DNA of 64,000 nt, taken from positions 124,001 to 188,000 of the forward strand of contig NZ_FORA01000004.1 of assembly GCF_900113875.1 (NCBI RefSeq), given 5' to 3'. Of this stretch, positions 48,018-56,925 are shown in pieces (within the stretch, counting starts at the first letter, position 1; the number at the start of each line of letters is the position of its first letter). The DNA is from Jannaschia pohangensis (GTDB taxonomy: Bacteria > Pseudomonadota > Alphaproteobacteria > Rhodobacterales > Rhodobacteraceae). Made by a program: the position numbers and the translations under genes. The notes under the pieces were generated by a model that saw only the letters and a program-made list of their open reading frames with translations, was not told where the DNA came from and searched no databases.

Positions 48018-48437
48018 TCGACGGTGACGTTGGCAAAGGGGCTCTGGGTCGGACGCGTTTGGCGGCGCCTTTGGGTCGGACGCGTTGGGGGGCGCCTTTG
48101 GGTCGGACGCGTTGGGTGTCGCCCTTGGGTCGGCTGCACCGGGCCAGGGATGCTGGGCCAGATGGCTTTGGGCCAAGGGCGTTGAACCAAAGGCATAGGG
48201 CCAAGGGCGTTGGACCGAAGCCATTCCGCCAAGGGCCTTGGATCGAAGGCGCGGGGCCGATGGCGCTGGGACGAGAGTGCTGTGCGAGATGCGCTGGTCC
48301 AGGGAGAAATTGGGCCAGGGATGCTGGACCGACGGCATTGGGTCGAGAATGGTATGCCGAGGATGTTGGGCCCGGTAAGGTGTGCCGAGGATGATGTGCT
48401 GCGGATTCTGGGCCTAAGGCCATCGGGTCAGAAAGCC
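48018..48437. repeat. Tandem array, 14-bp unit, about 28-30 degenerate copies
   Basis: Units follow GGGCC(A/G)AGGGCGTT with drift. Examples are GGGCCAAGGGCGTT at 48170 and 48198, GGACCGAAGCCATT at 48212, GGGCCAGGGATGCT at 48141 and 48312, and ATGCCGAGGATGTT at 48354. Most steps are exactly 14 bases; single 13-, 15- and 16-base steps occur. At the left end alternating 14+13-base units form a clean 27-base repeat with GGGTCGGACGCGTT at 48046, 48073 and 48100. The array ends next to the dddL 3' end. Confidence 0.85.
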
Positions 48438-48460
48438 CGGGCCCGGGCCCGGGCCCGGGG
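48436..48460. repeat. (CCCGGG)4 palindromic tract
   Basis: Four perfect copies of the self-complementary hexamer CCCGGG plus one G. It lies 14 bases beyond the dddL stop and can fold into a GC-only hairpin on either strand, so it might act on the 3' end of the dddL message; there is no T tract. Confidence 0.8.
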
Positions 48461-48473
48461 ACGCGGGACGATC

Positions 48474-49172
48474 TCAGCCTGATTTGCGCGGGGGCGTGAA
48501 CTTCATGGATGGGGCGCGGAGGGCTTCGGGGGCGCCGACCCAGGCGTAGGCGAGAAGGCAGGGATCGGTGTCGCCCGTGGTGATGCGGTGTTCGTCGCCC
48601 GAGCCGTTGAGGATGAGCGAGCCGGGCGCATAGACGGCGGCGTTGTTTTCGGACCAGGCACCCGAGATGGAGATGTAGCTTTCCTCGATCCCCTTGTGGC
48701 TGTGCTGGGGATAGGTCGTGCGGGGCGCGAAGAGGACGAAGCCCAGGGTGAGATTGTCACAGGGGACCGCGCCGTTGGGGCCCAGGATGTCACAATAGGC
48801 GAACTTCCGGACCAGCGATTTGGGCACCTTGTCATAGCCGTATTCCCATGCCAGCCGGTGCTGCACCTCGCGCAGGGCGCGGGCCATGCCCTGCATCGCG
48901 GCGCGTTCGCCCAGGTCCAGCGCGCGGGGCAGGTGGGCCACCACCGGCAGGCGTTCGGGCGGGCGGTCAACGATTTCGGGATTGGCGGCAATGACCTTCG
49001 ACAGCGCCTCGCGGACGGCGCGGCGGTGGCTGCGGATCTTGGGGCTGCCGCCGGCGGAGCCGAACCGGTAGAGCGCTTCGAATTCGCGCAGCAGATAGAA
49101 CCAGTCGGGACTGTCGGCGAGTGCCGCCGTTAGCCCGACAAGGGGATCGCTGGGGCCTTTGGAAGGTGTCAT
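48474..49172 (-). CDS. dddL: Dimethylsulfoniopropionate lyase DddL
   Basis: Cupin enzyme that splits DMSP into dimethyl sulfide and acrylate. The 232-residue length and the whole sequence layout match DddL of roseobacters. The cupin metal site reads YPQHSHKGIEESY, with His157, His159, Glu163 and Tyr166, and His195 in GDEHRITTG closes it. The N-terminal REFEALYRFGSAGGSPKIRSHR block is typical of DddL and absent from DddQ or DddW. No signal peptide. It stands alone, divergent from groESL, and its 3' end abuts the tandem arrays. No acrylate-handling gene is adjacent. Confidence 0.88.
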   Translation of the reverse strand: MTPSKGPSDPLVGLTAALADSPDWFYLLREFEALYRFGSAGGSPKIRSHRRAVREALSKVIAANPEIVDRPPERLPVVAHLPRALDLGERAAMQGMARALREVQHRLAWEYGYDKVPKSLVRKFAYCDILGPNGAVPCDNLTLGFVLFAPRTTYPQHSHKGIEESYISISGAWSENNAAVYAPGSLILNGSGDEHRITTGDTDPCLLAYAWVGAPEALRAPSMKFTPPRKSG

Positions 49173-49348
49173 CGGTGTCGTCGTCCTGATCCGTGCGTTC
49201 GGGGCGCAAGGTCGTCTGCCTTCGCCCGGTTTTCAAGCCGCAAGGCCACCGCAGGCCTGCGGCGATTTCGGCCGATGGGGGATGTGCAGCCGAGGGATCG
49301 CCTTGCGGCGCGGGCCGCGCCCCGCTATCGCTGGCAGCCGGTCGCCGA

Positions 49349-49357
49349 GAGTGCCAA
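49349..49357. promoter_or_regulatory. Extra CIRCE half-site upstream of groES
   Basis: GAGTGCCAA is the exact reverse complement of the left arm of the CIRCE operator (TTGGCACTC at 49412). It lies 55 bases before that operator, between the divergent dddL and groES genes. It may be chance or a second contact for HrcA. Confidence 0.4.
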
Positions 49358-49375
49358 TTTTCCCATCTGCGCCCG

Positions 49376-49404
49376 TTGACAGCCCCGCCACAGATGCCTA
49401 TCTC
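49376..49404 (+). promoter_or_regulatory. groESL promoter (-35 TTGACA, -10 TATCTC)
   Basis: TTGACA at 49376-49381 and TATCTC at 49399-49404 are 17 bases apart, and the expected transcript start falls at the left edge of the CIRCE operator. The -35 is perfect; the -10 is weak, and a sigma-32 reading is also possible. Confidence 0.7.
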
Positions 49405-49411
49405 GCGATCG

Positions 49412-49438
49412 TTGGCACTCCCCCCGGGTGAGTGACAA
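49412..49438. promoter_or_regulatory. CIRCE operator (HrcA binding site)
   Basis: TTGGCACTC, nine bases, GAGTGACAA: the inverted repeat and 9-base gap of CIRCE, the HrcA repressor site known before groESL operons. It sits just downstream of the -10 element, so HrcA would block transcription until heat stress. hrcA is not in the window. Confidence 0.9.
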
Positions 49439-49470
49439 CAGAGGAAACACTCATAGCTGAGAGGCTGACA

Positions 49471-49758
49471 ATGGCTTTCAAACCGCTGCATGACCGCGTT
49501 CTGGTCCGTCGCATCGAATCCGACGAGAAGACCAAGGGTGGTCTGATCATCCCCGACACCGCCAAGGAAAAGCCCGCCGAGGGCGAGATCATTTCCGTCG
49601 GTGAGGGCGCGCGCAAGGACTCGGGCGAGCTGATCGCCCCGTCGGTCAAGGCCGGTGACAAGATCCTGTTCGGCAAGTGGTCGGGCACCGAAGTTCAGAT
49701 CGACGGCGAAGAGCTGCTGATCATGAAGGAATCGGACATCCTGGGCATCATCGCCTGA
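49471..49758 (+). CDS. groES: Co-chaperonin GroES
   Basis: Heptameric lid of the GroEL chamber. Starts [14 protein letters not shown] and has the mobile-loop region [17 protein letters not shown]; 95 residues. Transcribed with groEL 54 bases downstream, behind a CIRCE operator. Confidence 0.98.
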   Translation: MAFKPLHDRVLVRRIESDEKTKGGLIIPDTAKEKPAEGEIISVGEGARKDSGELIAPSVKAGDKILFGKWSGTEVQIDGEELLIMKESDILGIIA

Positions 49759-49788
49759 GGCGACGCCCTGTCCGAACCTTCGTCTTAA

Positions 49789-51456
<1,668 letters not shown>

Positions 51457-51485
51457 TCACGCCATCGCGTGAACGGACTGCAAGG

Positions 51486-51509
51486 CAAGGGGCCCTTCGG
51501 GGCCCCTTG
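51486..51509 (+). terminator. Stem-loop terminator after groEL
   Basis: A perfect 10-bp stem (CAAGGGGCCC / GGGCCCCTTG) closes on a TTCG tetraloop, an unusually stable fold. It starts 30 bases after the groEL stop; the following T content is low (TCACGTTTGG). Confidence 0.8.
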
Positions 51510-51579
51510 TCACGTTTGGGGGGTCTTGTCGTGGCATGTTCGCAGCGACGTAGCGAGCCTTCCCGGCATCTCTCGGCAA

Positions 51580-51597
51580 GCCCGCGACGGGGCGGGC
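51580..51597 (+). other. Stem-loop in the nhaA leader
   Basis: GCCCGC and GCGGGC pair around GACGGG about 75 bases before the nhaA start. It could be part of a structured leader; no T tract follows, so it is not a clear terminator. Low confidence as a regulatory element. Confidence 0.3.
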
Positions 51598-51672
51598 GAA
51601 TTGGCATGACCGGTCTTGCCGCACTCTGCCCCCTCCGGTAGCAAGGCCTCTACGGCTGCCAGGGGAGCGCGC

Positions 51673-52971
51673 ATGTATCGGGTCTGGAACTTCGTCACGA
51701 ACTATTCGCTGCTGTTGATCCTGGGTGCGATCATCGCGCTGGTCTGGGTCAATACGGACGCCCACAGCTATCACGTGTTCGTCGAATACCCGCTCTGGTT
51801 CAACGACCAGATCGGCATCTCGATGGAGAAGTGGGTCAAGGTGATGGGCGAGGACGCCGAGGCGTTCGGCCATGCCGAGACGGCCAAGGTCATGACGTTG
51901 CACTATCTCGTCAACGACGTGTTGATGGCGTTCTTCTTTGCCATCGCGGCCAAGGAAGTCTGGGAAGCCGTGATCCTGAAGAACGGGAGCCTGCGCGGCA
52001 AGAAGGCGGCGACCCCTCTGTTTGCGACGGCGGGCGGCATGTTCGGGCCGATTGCGGTCTATCTGGGTCTGGCGGCGTTCCTCGGGTCGGATGTCTATGA
52101 CGCGGTGGCCAACGGTTGGGCCATTCCGACGGCGACGGATATCGCGTTCAGCTATCTGGTCGGGCGGCTGGTCTTCGGGGCGGGGCACCCGGCGGTGCGG
52201 TTCCTGCTTCTGCTGGCGATTGCCGACGATGCGGCGGGCCTGATCATCCTGGCGATCTTCTATCCCTCGGGAGACCTGGCCCCGATCTGGCTGATGCTGT
52301 CGATCTTTGCGGCGGTGGGCGTCTTCGTCTTGTTCAACTGGCTGCCGCGCAAGCTGGATGCCGGCGACCAGCTGCGCCCTCGGTCCACCTGGATGCGCAA
52401 CAAGCTGTCGTTCTGGCCGTATCTGGCTGCGGGCGCGCTGTCCTGGTATGGATTCGCGCAATCGGGTCTGCACCCGGCGCTGGGCCTGTTGCCCATCGTG
52501 CCGACGCTGCCCCATGCGGATCGGGCGTTCGGGATCTTCTCGGAGGCGGAGCAATATCTGACCGACCTTCTCAACCACACCGAGCATCTGTTGAAGCATC
52601 CGGTGGAGATCGTGCTGTTCTTCTTCGGCCTGCTGAATGCGGGGGTCGAGTTTTCCGCAATCGCGGAGCCGACCTGGCTGGTGCTGGCGGGTCTGATCGT
52701 GGGCAAGCCGATCGGCGTGCTGGTGTTCGGCTATATCGGGGCGCATACGTTGCGGCTGGGTCTGCCGGAAGGGATGCGCACGGTCGACTTGTTCGTGGTG
52801 GGCTGCGTGGCAGCCATCGGGTTCACGGTGTCGCTTTTCGTGGCCTCGGTCGCGTTCGAGCAGGGGCCGGTGCAGGATGCCGCCAAGATGGGCGCGCTTC
52901 TGAGCTTTGCGGCCGCCGGGATCAGCCTGCTGGCGGGCAAGTTGACAAAGGTCCAGAAGCAGAACGGATAG
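51673..52971 (+). CDS. nhaA: Na+/H+ antiporter NhaA
   Basis: Exports sodium in exchange for protons across the inner membrane. The ion-binding aspartate pair is in IADDAAGLIILAIFY, and PTATDIAFSYLVGR is the preceding family block. 432 residues with about twelve hydrophobic segments. A hydrophilic stretch at about residues 45-70 between the first helices is longer than in E. coli NhaA. The 163-base leader after the groEL terminator has a stable stem at 51580-51597. Confidence 0.93.
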   Translation: MYRVWNFVTNYSLLLILGAIIALVWVNTDAHSYHVFVEYPLWFNDQIGISMEKWVKVMGEDAEAFGHAETAKVMTLHYLVNDVLMAFFFAIAAKEVWEAVILKNGSLRGKKAATPLFATAGGMFGPIAVYLGLAAFLGSDVYDAVANGWAIPTATDIAFSYLVGRLVFGAGHPAVRFLLLLAIADDAAGLIILAIFYPSGDLAPIWLMLSIFAAVGVFVLFNWLPRKLDAGDQLRPRSTWMRNKLSFWPYLAAGALSWYGFAQSGLHPALGLLPIVPTLPHADRAFGIFSEAEQYLTDLLNHTEHLLKHPVEIVLFFFGLLNAGVEFSAIAEPTWLVLAGLIVGKPIGVLVFGYIGAHTLRLGLPEGMRTVDLFVVGCVAAIGFTVSLFVASVAFEQGPVQDAAKMGALLSFAAAGISLLAGKLTKVQKQNG

Positions 52972-53149
52972 CGGCAGGACGGCGGCACTGGGCGGCGGAT
53001 TTGCCTAAAATCCGCCGCAGTATCCGCATTGGCCGATGACGATCGCGCCCTGCGCTCCTTATTGTGGACCGAATGCCCGATTATCAAAGACGGAAATGAG
53101 GCCCATATTGGGCAGCAGAAGTGGTGAGCGATTCGGGAGCCCCGCGCCG

Positions 53150-53803
53150 ATGATCGAGTTCGACTATGTCTCCAAGTCCTTCTGGACCGGGAAGCAGCGC
53201 AAGGTGATCCTTGACCGCGCGTCTTTCCGTGTGGAGCCGGGGCGGTCGGTCGGCATCCTGGCCCCGAACGGCACCGGCAAGACGACGATCATCAACATGA
53301 TGGCGGGACTGGAAAAACCAGACGAGGGTGAGATCCGCCGCACCAGCCGGGTGTCCTTCCCGCTGGGCTTCATGGGCGGGGTCGTCAACCGAAACAGCGC
53401 GACCGAGAACTGCCGCTACATCGCCACGCTCTACGGGTTGGACCCGGATTACGTGGAGGCGTTCTGTCGCTGGGTCTGCGGGCTTGAGGAATATTTCGAC
53501 ATGCCGGTCGGGACTTATAGCCAAGGTATGAAGGCGCGGTTCAGTTTCGCACTGATGCTGGCGCTGGAATTCGACATCTATCTGATCGACGAAGGCATGC
53601 CCTCGACCACGGATGCGGAGTTCAACCGCAAGGCCGGATCGATCCTGAAGGACCGCCTGAAGGAAGCCACCGTCGTGATCGTCAGCCACCAGCCCCAGGT
53701 TCTGGAGCGGTTCGCCAGCACGGCGGCGGTGTTGCGCGACGGCAAGCTCTATCAGTTCGAGACCTTGGAAGAAGCGCGGAGGCTGTACGAATACGATGCC
53801 TAA
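53150..53803 (+). CDS. Capsule-type polysaccharide ABC exporter ATPase (KpsT-like)
   Basis: ATPase of an ABC exporter for polysaccharide. Walker A is APNGTGKTT at residues 38-46, the signature is YSQGMKARF and Walker B is IYLIDEGM, the pattern of KpsT and related O-antigen/capsule exporters. 217 residues. The stop overlaps the next gene by 8 bases. The matching permease (KpsM) is not next to it and not in the window. Confidence 0.85.
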   Translation: MIEFDYVSKSFWTGKQRKVILDRASFRVEPGRSVGILAPNGTGKTTIINMMAGLEKPDEGEIRRTSRVSFPLGFMGGVVNRNSATENCRYIATLYGLDPDYVEAFCRWVCGLEEYFDMPVGTYSQGMKARFSFALMLALEFDIYLIDEGMPSTTDAEFNRKAGSILKDRLKEATVVIVSHQPQVLERFASTAAVLRDGKLYQFETLEEARRLYEYDA

Positions 53804-55352
53804 GGCCGTCAAATTCCGCATCCGTCCCGATGGAAGTTTCAACCGCCCCGGCGTGCGCGTCCCTGCGGCCATGCCCCAGGCGTCTGCGGCCCCGGTCGCC
53901 AGTGCCCCCCCGGCGAACGACAGCGCGCCAGCGTCCCTGACGGGTCGGCAATTGCGCATGGCGCGGCGGATCGCGCAGAAGCACGGCATCCAGGTCAATT
54001 CCGATCGCGAGGCGGTGGAGGCCTTGCGCCAGCGGGGCATCGACCCCTTCGAGCGCAGCAACATGATCCAGCTGGTGCCCGGCCAGACCGCCAAGCCGGC
54101 CGAGGCGGCCGAGGATGCGCCTGCACCGCAGGTCCCGGCCGTGGCGCGCACCGCACCGCTGCCCGCTCAGCCCAATCCGCTCACCATCGATTCCGACACG
54201 CGGGCCAGCGAGATCGTGAAAATCCAGCGCGACATCGCCCGGCGGCGGCGGCGGCGGCTGGCGCTTCTGGCGTCGCGGTTGGCGTTCTTCGTGGGCCTGC
54301 CCACGGTGATCGCGGGGATCTACTATTTCGTCATCGCGACGCCGATGTATGCGACCAAGTCCGAATTCATCATCCAACAGGCCGATGCCGCCTCGGCCGG
54401 GGCGTCGGGTCTGGGCGGGCTGTTCTCGGGGACGGGGCTGGCCACGCAGCAGGACAGCATTTCGGTGCAATCCTACCTTCTGTCGCGGGACGCGCTGGAG
54501 CGGTTGGACGCCGAACTCGGGTTCACCAGTCACTTCTCGTCGGACGCGATCGATGCGTTGCAGCAGCTGGACGCCGATGCGTCGCGCGAACAGGCCTACC
54601 GGCTCTACAAGCGGATGGTGCAGATCGGGTACGATCCGACCGAGGGCGTGATCAAGATGGAGGTGGTGGCCGCCGATCCCGAGGTGTCCGCCGCGTTCAG
54701 CACCGCGCTCATCAGCTATGCCGAGGAGCAGGTGGACCAGTTGACCGCACGTCTGCGGGGCGACCAGATGGCGGGTGCGGAGGACAGTTTCCGGGCCGCC
54801 GAAGACCGGATGCTGGCCTCGCAGAACCGCGTCGTGGAATTGCAGGAAAAGCTGGGCGTCGTCTCGGAAGAGGCGGAGGTTACCAACATCTATACCCAGA
54901 TCGGGCAGATGGAGGGCGAGATCCGGGCCGAGCGGTTGCGTCTGGATCAACTGCTGTCGAATGCGCGGCCCAACCAGGCGCGCGTCGATGTCTCGCGCCA
55001 GGCCATCGCCCGGCTCGAGGCGGAGGTCGAGGGGCTGCGCGCCAGCCTGACCGATGACGCCGCCGATGATGCGAGCCTGGCCCGGGTGACGGCCGAATTG
55101 CAGATCGCCCGGCAGGAATTGGTGACGCGGCAACTGTTGTTGCAACAATCCGCGCAGCAACTGGAGCTGGCCCGGATCGAGGCGAACCGGCAAGTGCGTT
55201 ACCTGTCGACGCCGGTGCCGCCCATTGCCCCGGACGAACCGACCTATCCGCGCGCCTTCGAGAACACGCTTCTGGCGTTTCTGATCTTTGCGGGCATCTA
55301 TCTGATGGTGTCGCTGACGGCGGCGATCCTGCGCGAACAGGTCAGCGGCTAA
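53796..55352 (+). CDS. Capsule export inner-membrane protein (KpsE/PCP family)
   Basis: Polysaccharide co-polymerase type protein that spans the periplasm and works with the ABC exporter. Two membrane helices, at about residues 155-180 and 487-507, flank a long periplasmic coiled-coil part (AEDSFRAAEDRMLASQNRVV and following). A cytoplasmic N-terminal extension of about 150 residues, rich in Ala and Pro, precedes the first helix; 518 residues in all. Its overlap with the kpsT-like gene supports a joint role. Confidence 0.82.
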   Translation: MPKAVKFRIRPDGSFNRPGVRVPAAMPQASAAPVASAPPANDSAPASLTGRQLRMARRIAQKHGIQVNSDREAVEALRQRGIDPFERSNMIQLVPGQTAKPAEAAEDAPAPQVPAVARTAPLPAQPNPLTIDSDTRASEIVKIQRDIARRRRRRLALLASRLAFFVGLPTVIAGIYYFVIATPMYATKSEFIIQQADAASAGASGLGGLFSGTGLATQQDSISVQSYLLSRDALERLDAELGFTSHFSSDAIDALQQLDADASREQAYRLYKRMVQIGYDPTEGVIKMEVVAADPEVSAAFSTALISYAEEQVDQLTARLRGDQMAGAEDSFRAAEDRMLASQNRVVELQEKLGVVSEEAEVTNIYTQIGQMEGEIRAERLRLDQLLSNARPNQARVDVSRQAIARLEAEVEGLRASLTDDAADDASLARVTAELQIARQELVTRQLLLQQSAQQLELARIEANRQVRYLSTPVPPIAPDEPTYPRAFENTLLAFLIFAGIYLMVSLTAAILREQVSG

Positions 55353-55421
55353 TCTTCGGTTTGCATTGCCGGTTGGCCCCGCTAGTCAGGGGTTGACCGG
55401 ACAGCCGCCCAAGGATTTGCC

Positions 55422-56912
55422 ATGAAGCCGATTGCCAACGTCACCCCCAACACCTGGGAATTCCTGCGCGACCCGATGATCGCCCCCACGGGCTTTCGCG
55501 AATATGACGCGCGGTGGAAATACCCCGAGGCGATCAACCTGCCCGGGGTAACGGCGCTTGGCCTGGGCCTTGGCACGCAGATGATGCGCCGGAGGATCGA
55601 GCCCCGGATTGCCGTGGGCAATGATTACCGCGACTATTCCGTGGCCATCAAGAATGCGCTCATCCTGGGCCTGACGCAGGCCGGCATCCACGTGCAGGAC
55701 ATCGGCCCGGCCCTGTCGCCGATGGCCTATTTCGCGCAGTTTCATCTCGATGCGCCCGCCGTGGCCATGGTGACCGCCTCGCACAATCCGAACGGCTGGA
55801 CCGGGGTCAAGATGGGGTTCGAGCGGCCCCTGACCCATGGTCCCGACGAGATGTCGGAGCTGCGCGATATCGTTCTGAACGGCGAGGGCGAGGCACGCGA
55901 CGGCGGCAAGTGGGAGCGTGTGGACGGCGTGATGGAGGCCTATCTCGACGATCTGGTCGGGGATTTCCGCATGACCCGCAAGCTCAAGATCGTCTGCGCC
56001 ACGGGCAACGGCACCGCATCGGCCTTCGCGCCCGAGGTGCTGCGCCGGATCGGGGTAGAGATCGTGGCGAGCCATAACGAGTTGGACTACACCTTCCCGC
56101 ACTACAACCCGAACCCCGAGGCGATGGAGATGCTCCACGACATGGCGGCCTCGGTGAAGGCGTCGGGCGCGGACCTGGCGCTGGGCTTTGACGGCGACGG
56201 CGACCGCTGCGGCGTGGTCGACGACGAGGGCGAGGAGATTTTCGCCGACATCATGGGGGTGATCCTGGCGCGCGACCTGTCGCGACTGCATCCGAATGCG
56301 ACCTTCGTGGCGGATGTGAAGTCGACGGGCCTGTTCGCCAGCGATCCGGTCCTGAAGGCGAACGGGGCCAAGGCCGATTACTGGAAGACCGGGCACAGCC
56401 ACATGAAACGGCGGGTCCATGCCATCGGCGCGTTGGCCGGGTTCGAGAAGTCGGGCCACTACTTCATGGCCGCCCCCATCGGGCGCGGATACGATTGCGG
56501 CATGCGGGTGGCGGTCGAGGTCTGCAAATTGCTGGACCGGAACCCGGACATGAAGATGTCCGACCTGCGCCGCGCGCTGCCCAAGGTGTGGAACACGCCG
56601 ACTTTGTCGCCGTTCTGTCCGGACGAGGAGAAATACGACACGCTGCAACGCATCGTGGACCGGATCGTGCCGATGAAGGGCGAGGGGACCCTGGGCGGTC
56701 AGAAGATCGTTGATGTGGTCACGGTGAACGGGGCGCGGATCATGCTGGAGAACGGCGGCTGGGGGTTGGTGCGGGCATCGTCGAACACCCCGAACCTGGT
56801 GGTGGTCTGCGAAAGTCCCGAGTCCGAGGCGGAGTTGCGCGCGATTTTCGCCGACCTTGACGCGATCATCCGCGTAGAGCCCAATGTCGGGGATTACGAT
56901 CAGACGTTCTGA
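55422..56912 (+). CDS. Phosphomannomutase/phosphoglucomutase
   Basis: Alpha-D-phosphohexomutase, making mannose-1-phosphate or glucose-1-phosphate for surface sugars. The catalytic serine loop is TASHNPNGWTGVKMG and the metal loop is FDGDGDRCG; the sugar-binding loop and C-terminal phosphate loop (VRASSNTPNL) are present. 496 residues. Position directly after capsule-export genes fits supply of sugar precursors. Mannose or glucose preference cannot be told from sequence. Confidence 0.92.
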   Translation: MKPIANVTPNTWEFLRDPMIAPTGFREYDARWKYPEAINLPGVTALGLGLGTQMMRRRIEPRIAVGNDYRDYSVAIKNALILGLTQAGIHVQDIGPALSPMAYFAQFHLDAPAVAMVTASHNPNGWTGVKMGFERPLTHGPDEMSELRDIVLNGEGEARDGGKWERVDGVMEAYLDDLVGDFRMTRKLKIVCATGNGTASAFAPEVLRRIGVEIVASHNELDYTFPHYNPNPEAMEMLHDMAASVKASGADLALGFDGDGDRCGVVDDEGEEIFADIMGVILARDLSRLHPNATFVADVKSTGLFASDPVLKANGAKADYWKTGHSHMKRRVHAIGALAGFEKSGHYFMAAPIGRGYDCGMRVAVEVCKLLDRNPDMKMSDLRRALPKVWNTPTLSPFCPDEEKYDTLQRIVDRIVPMKGEGTLGGQKIVDVVTVNGARIMLENGGWGLVRASSNTPNLVVVCESPESEAELRAIFADLDAIIRVEPNVGDYDQTF

Positions 56913-56925
56913 CCCCGGATTTTCG

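Larger units (their letters stand above)
47122..48473. other. 1.35-kb gene-free region built largely of short tandem repeats
   Basis: No gene can be supported here. Long open frames exist on both strands, but they run across arrays with 17- and 14-base periods and read as low-complexity Arg/Pro/Ser/Gly text without any domain. The left part (47122-47630) is unique sequence with three CGTACA copies at 11-base spacing and presumably the udg promoter. The middle and right parts are the two arrays listed separately, and the right end is a CCCGGG tract. Confidence 0.7.

Noticed and set aside
47284..48027. Plus-strand open frame of 247 codons in the same region
   Set aside because: Same reason; no domain, no convincing ribosome site, Arg/Gly-rich shadow text.
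47154..48338. Long minus-strand open frame of about 394 codons across the repeat region
   Set aside because: It reads through arrays with periods of 17 and 14 bases, shows only low-complexity Arg/Pro/Ser text, and overlapping frames on the other strand are equally open. This is what repeats lacking stop codons produce.
47670..48437. CRISPR array
   Set aside because: Units follow each other directly without unique spacers, are degenerate, and no cas gene is present.
51457..52746. 429-codon minus-strand frame antisense to nhaA
   Set aside because: Arg/Gln/Asp-rich shadow of the hydrophobic nhaA reading frame.
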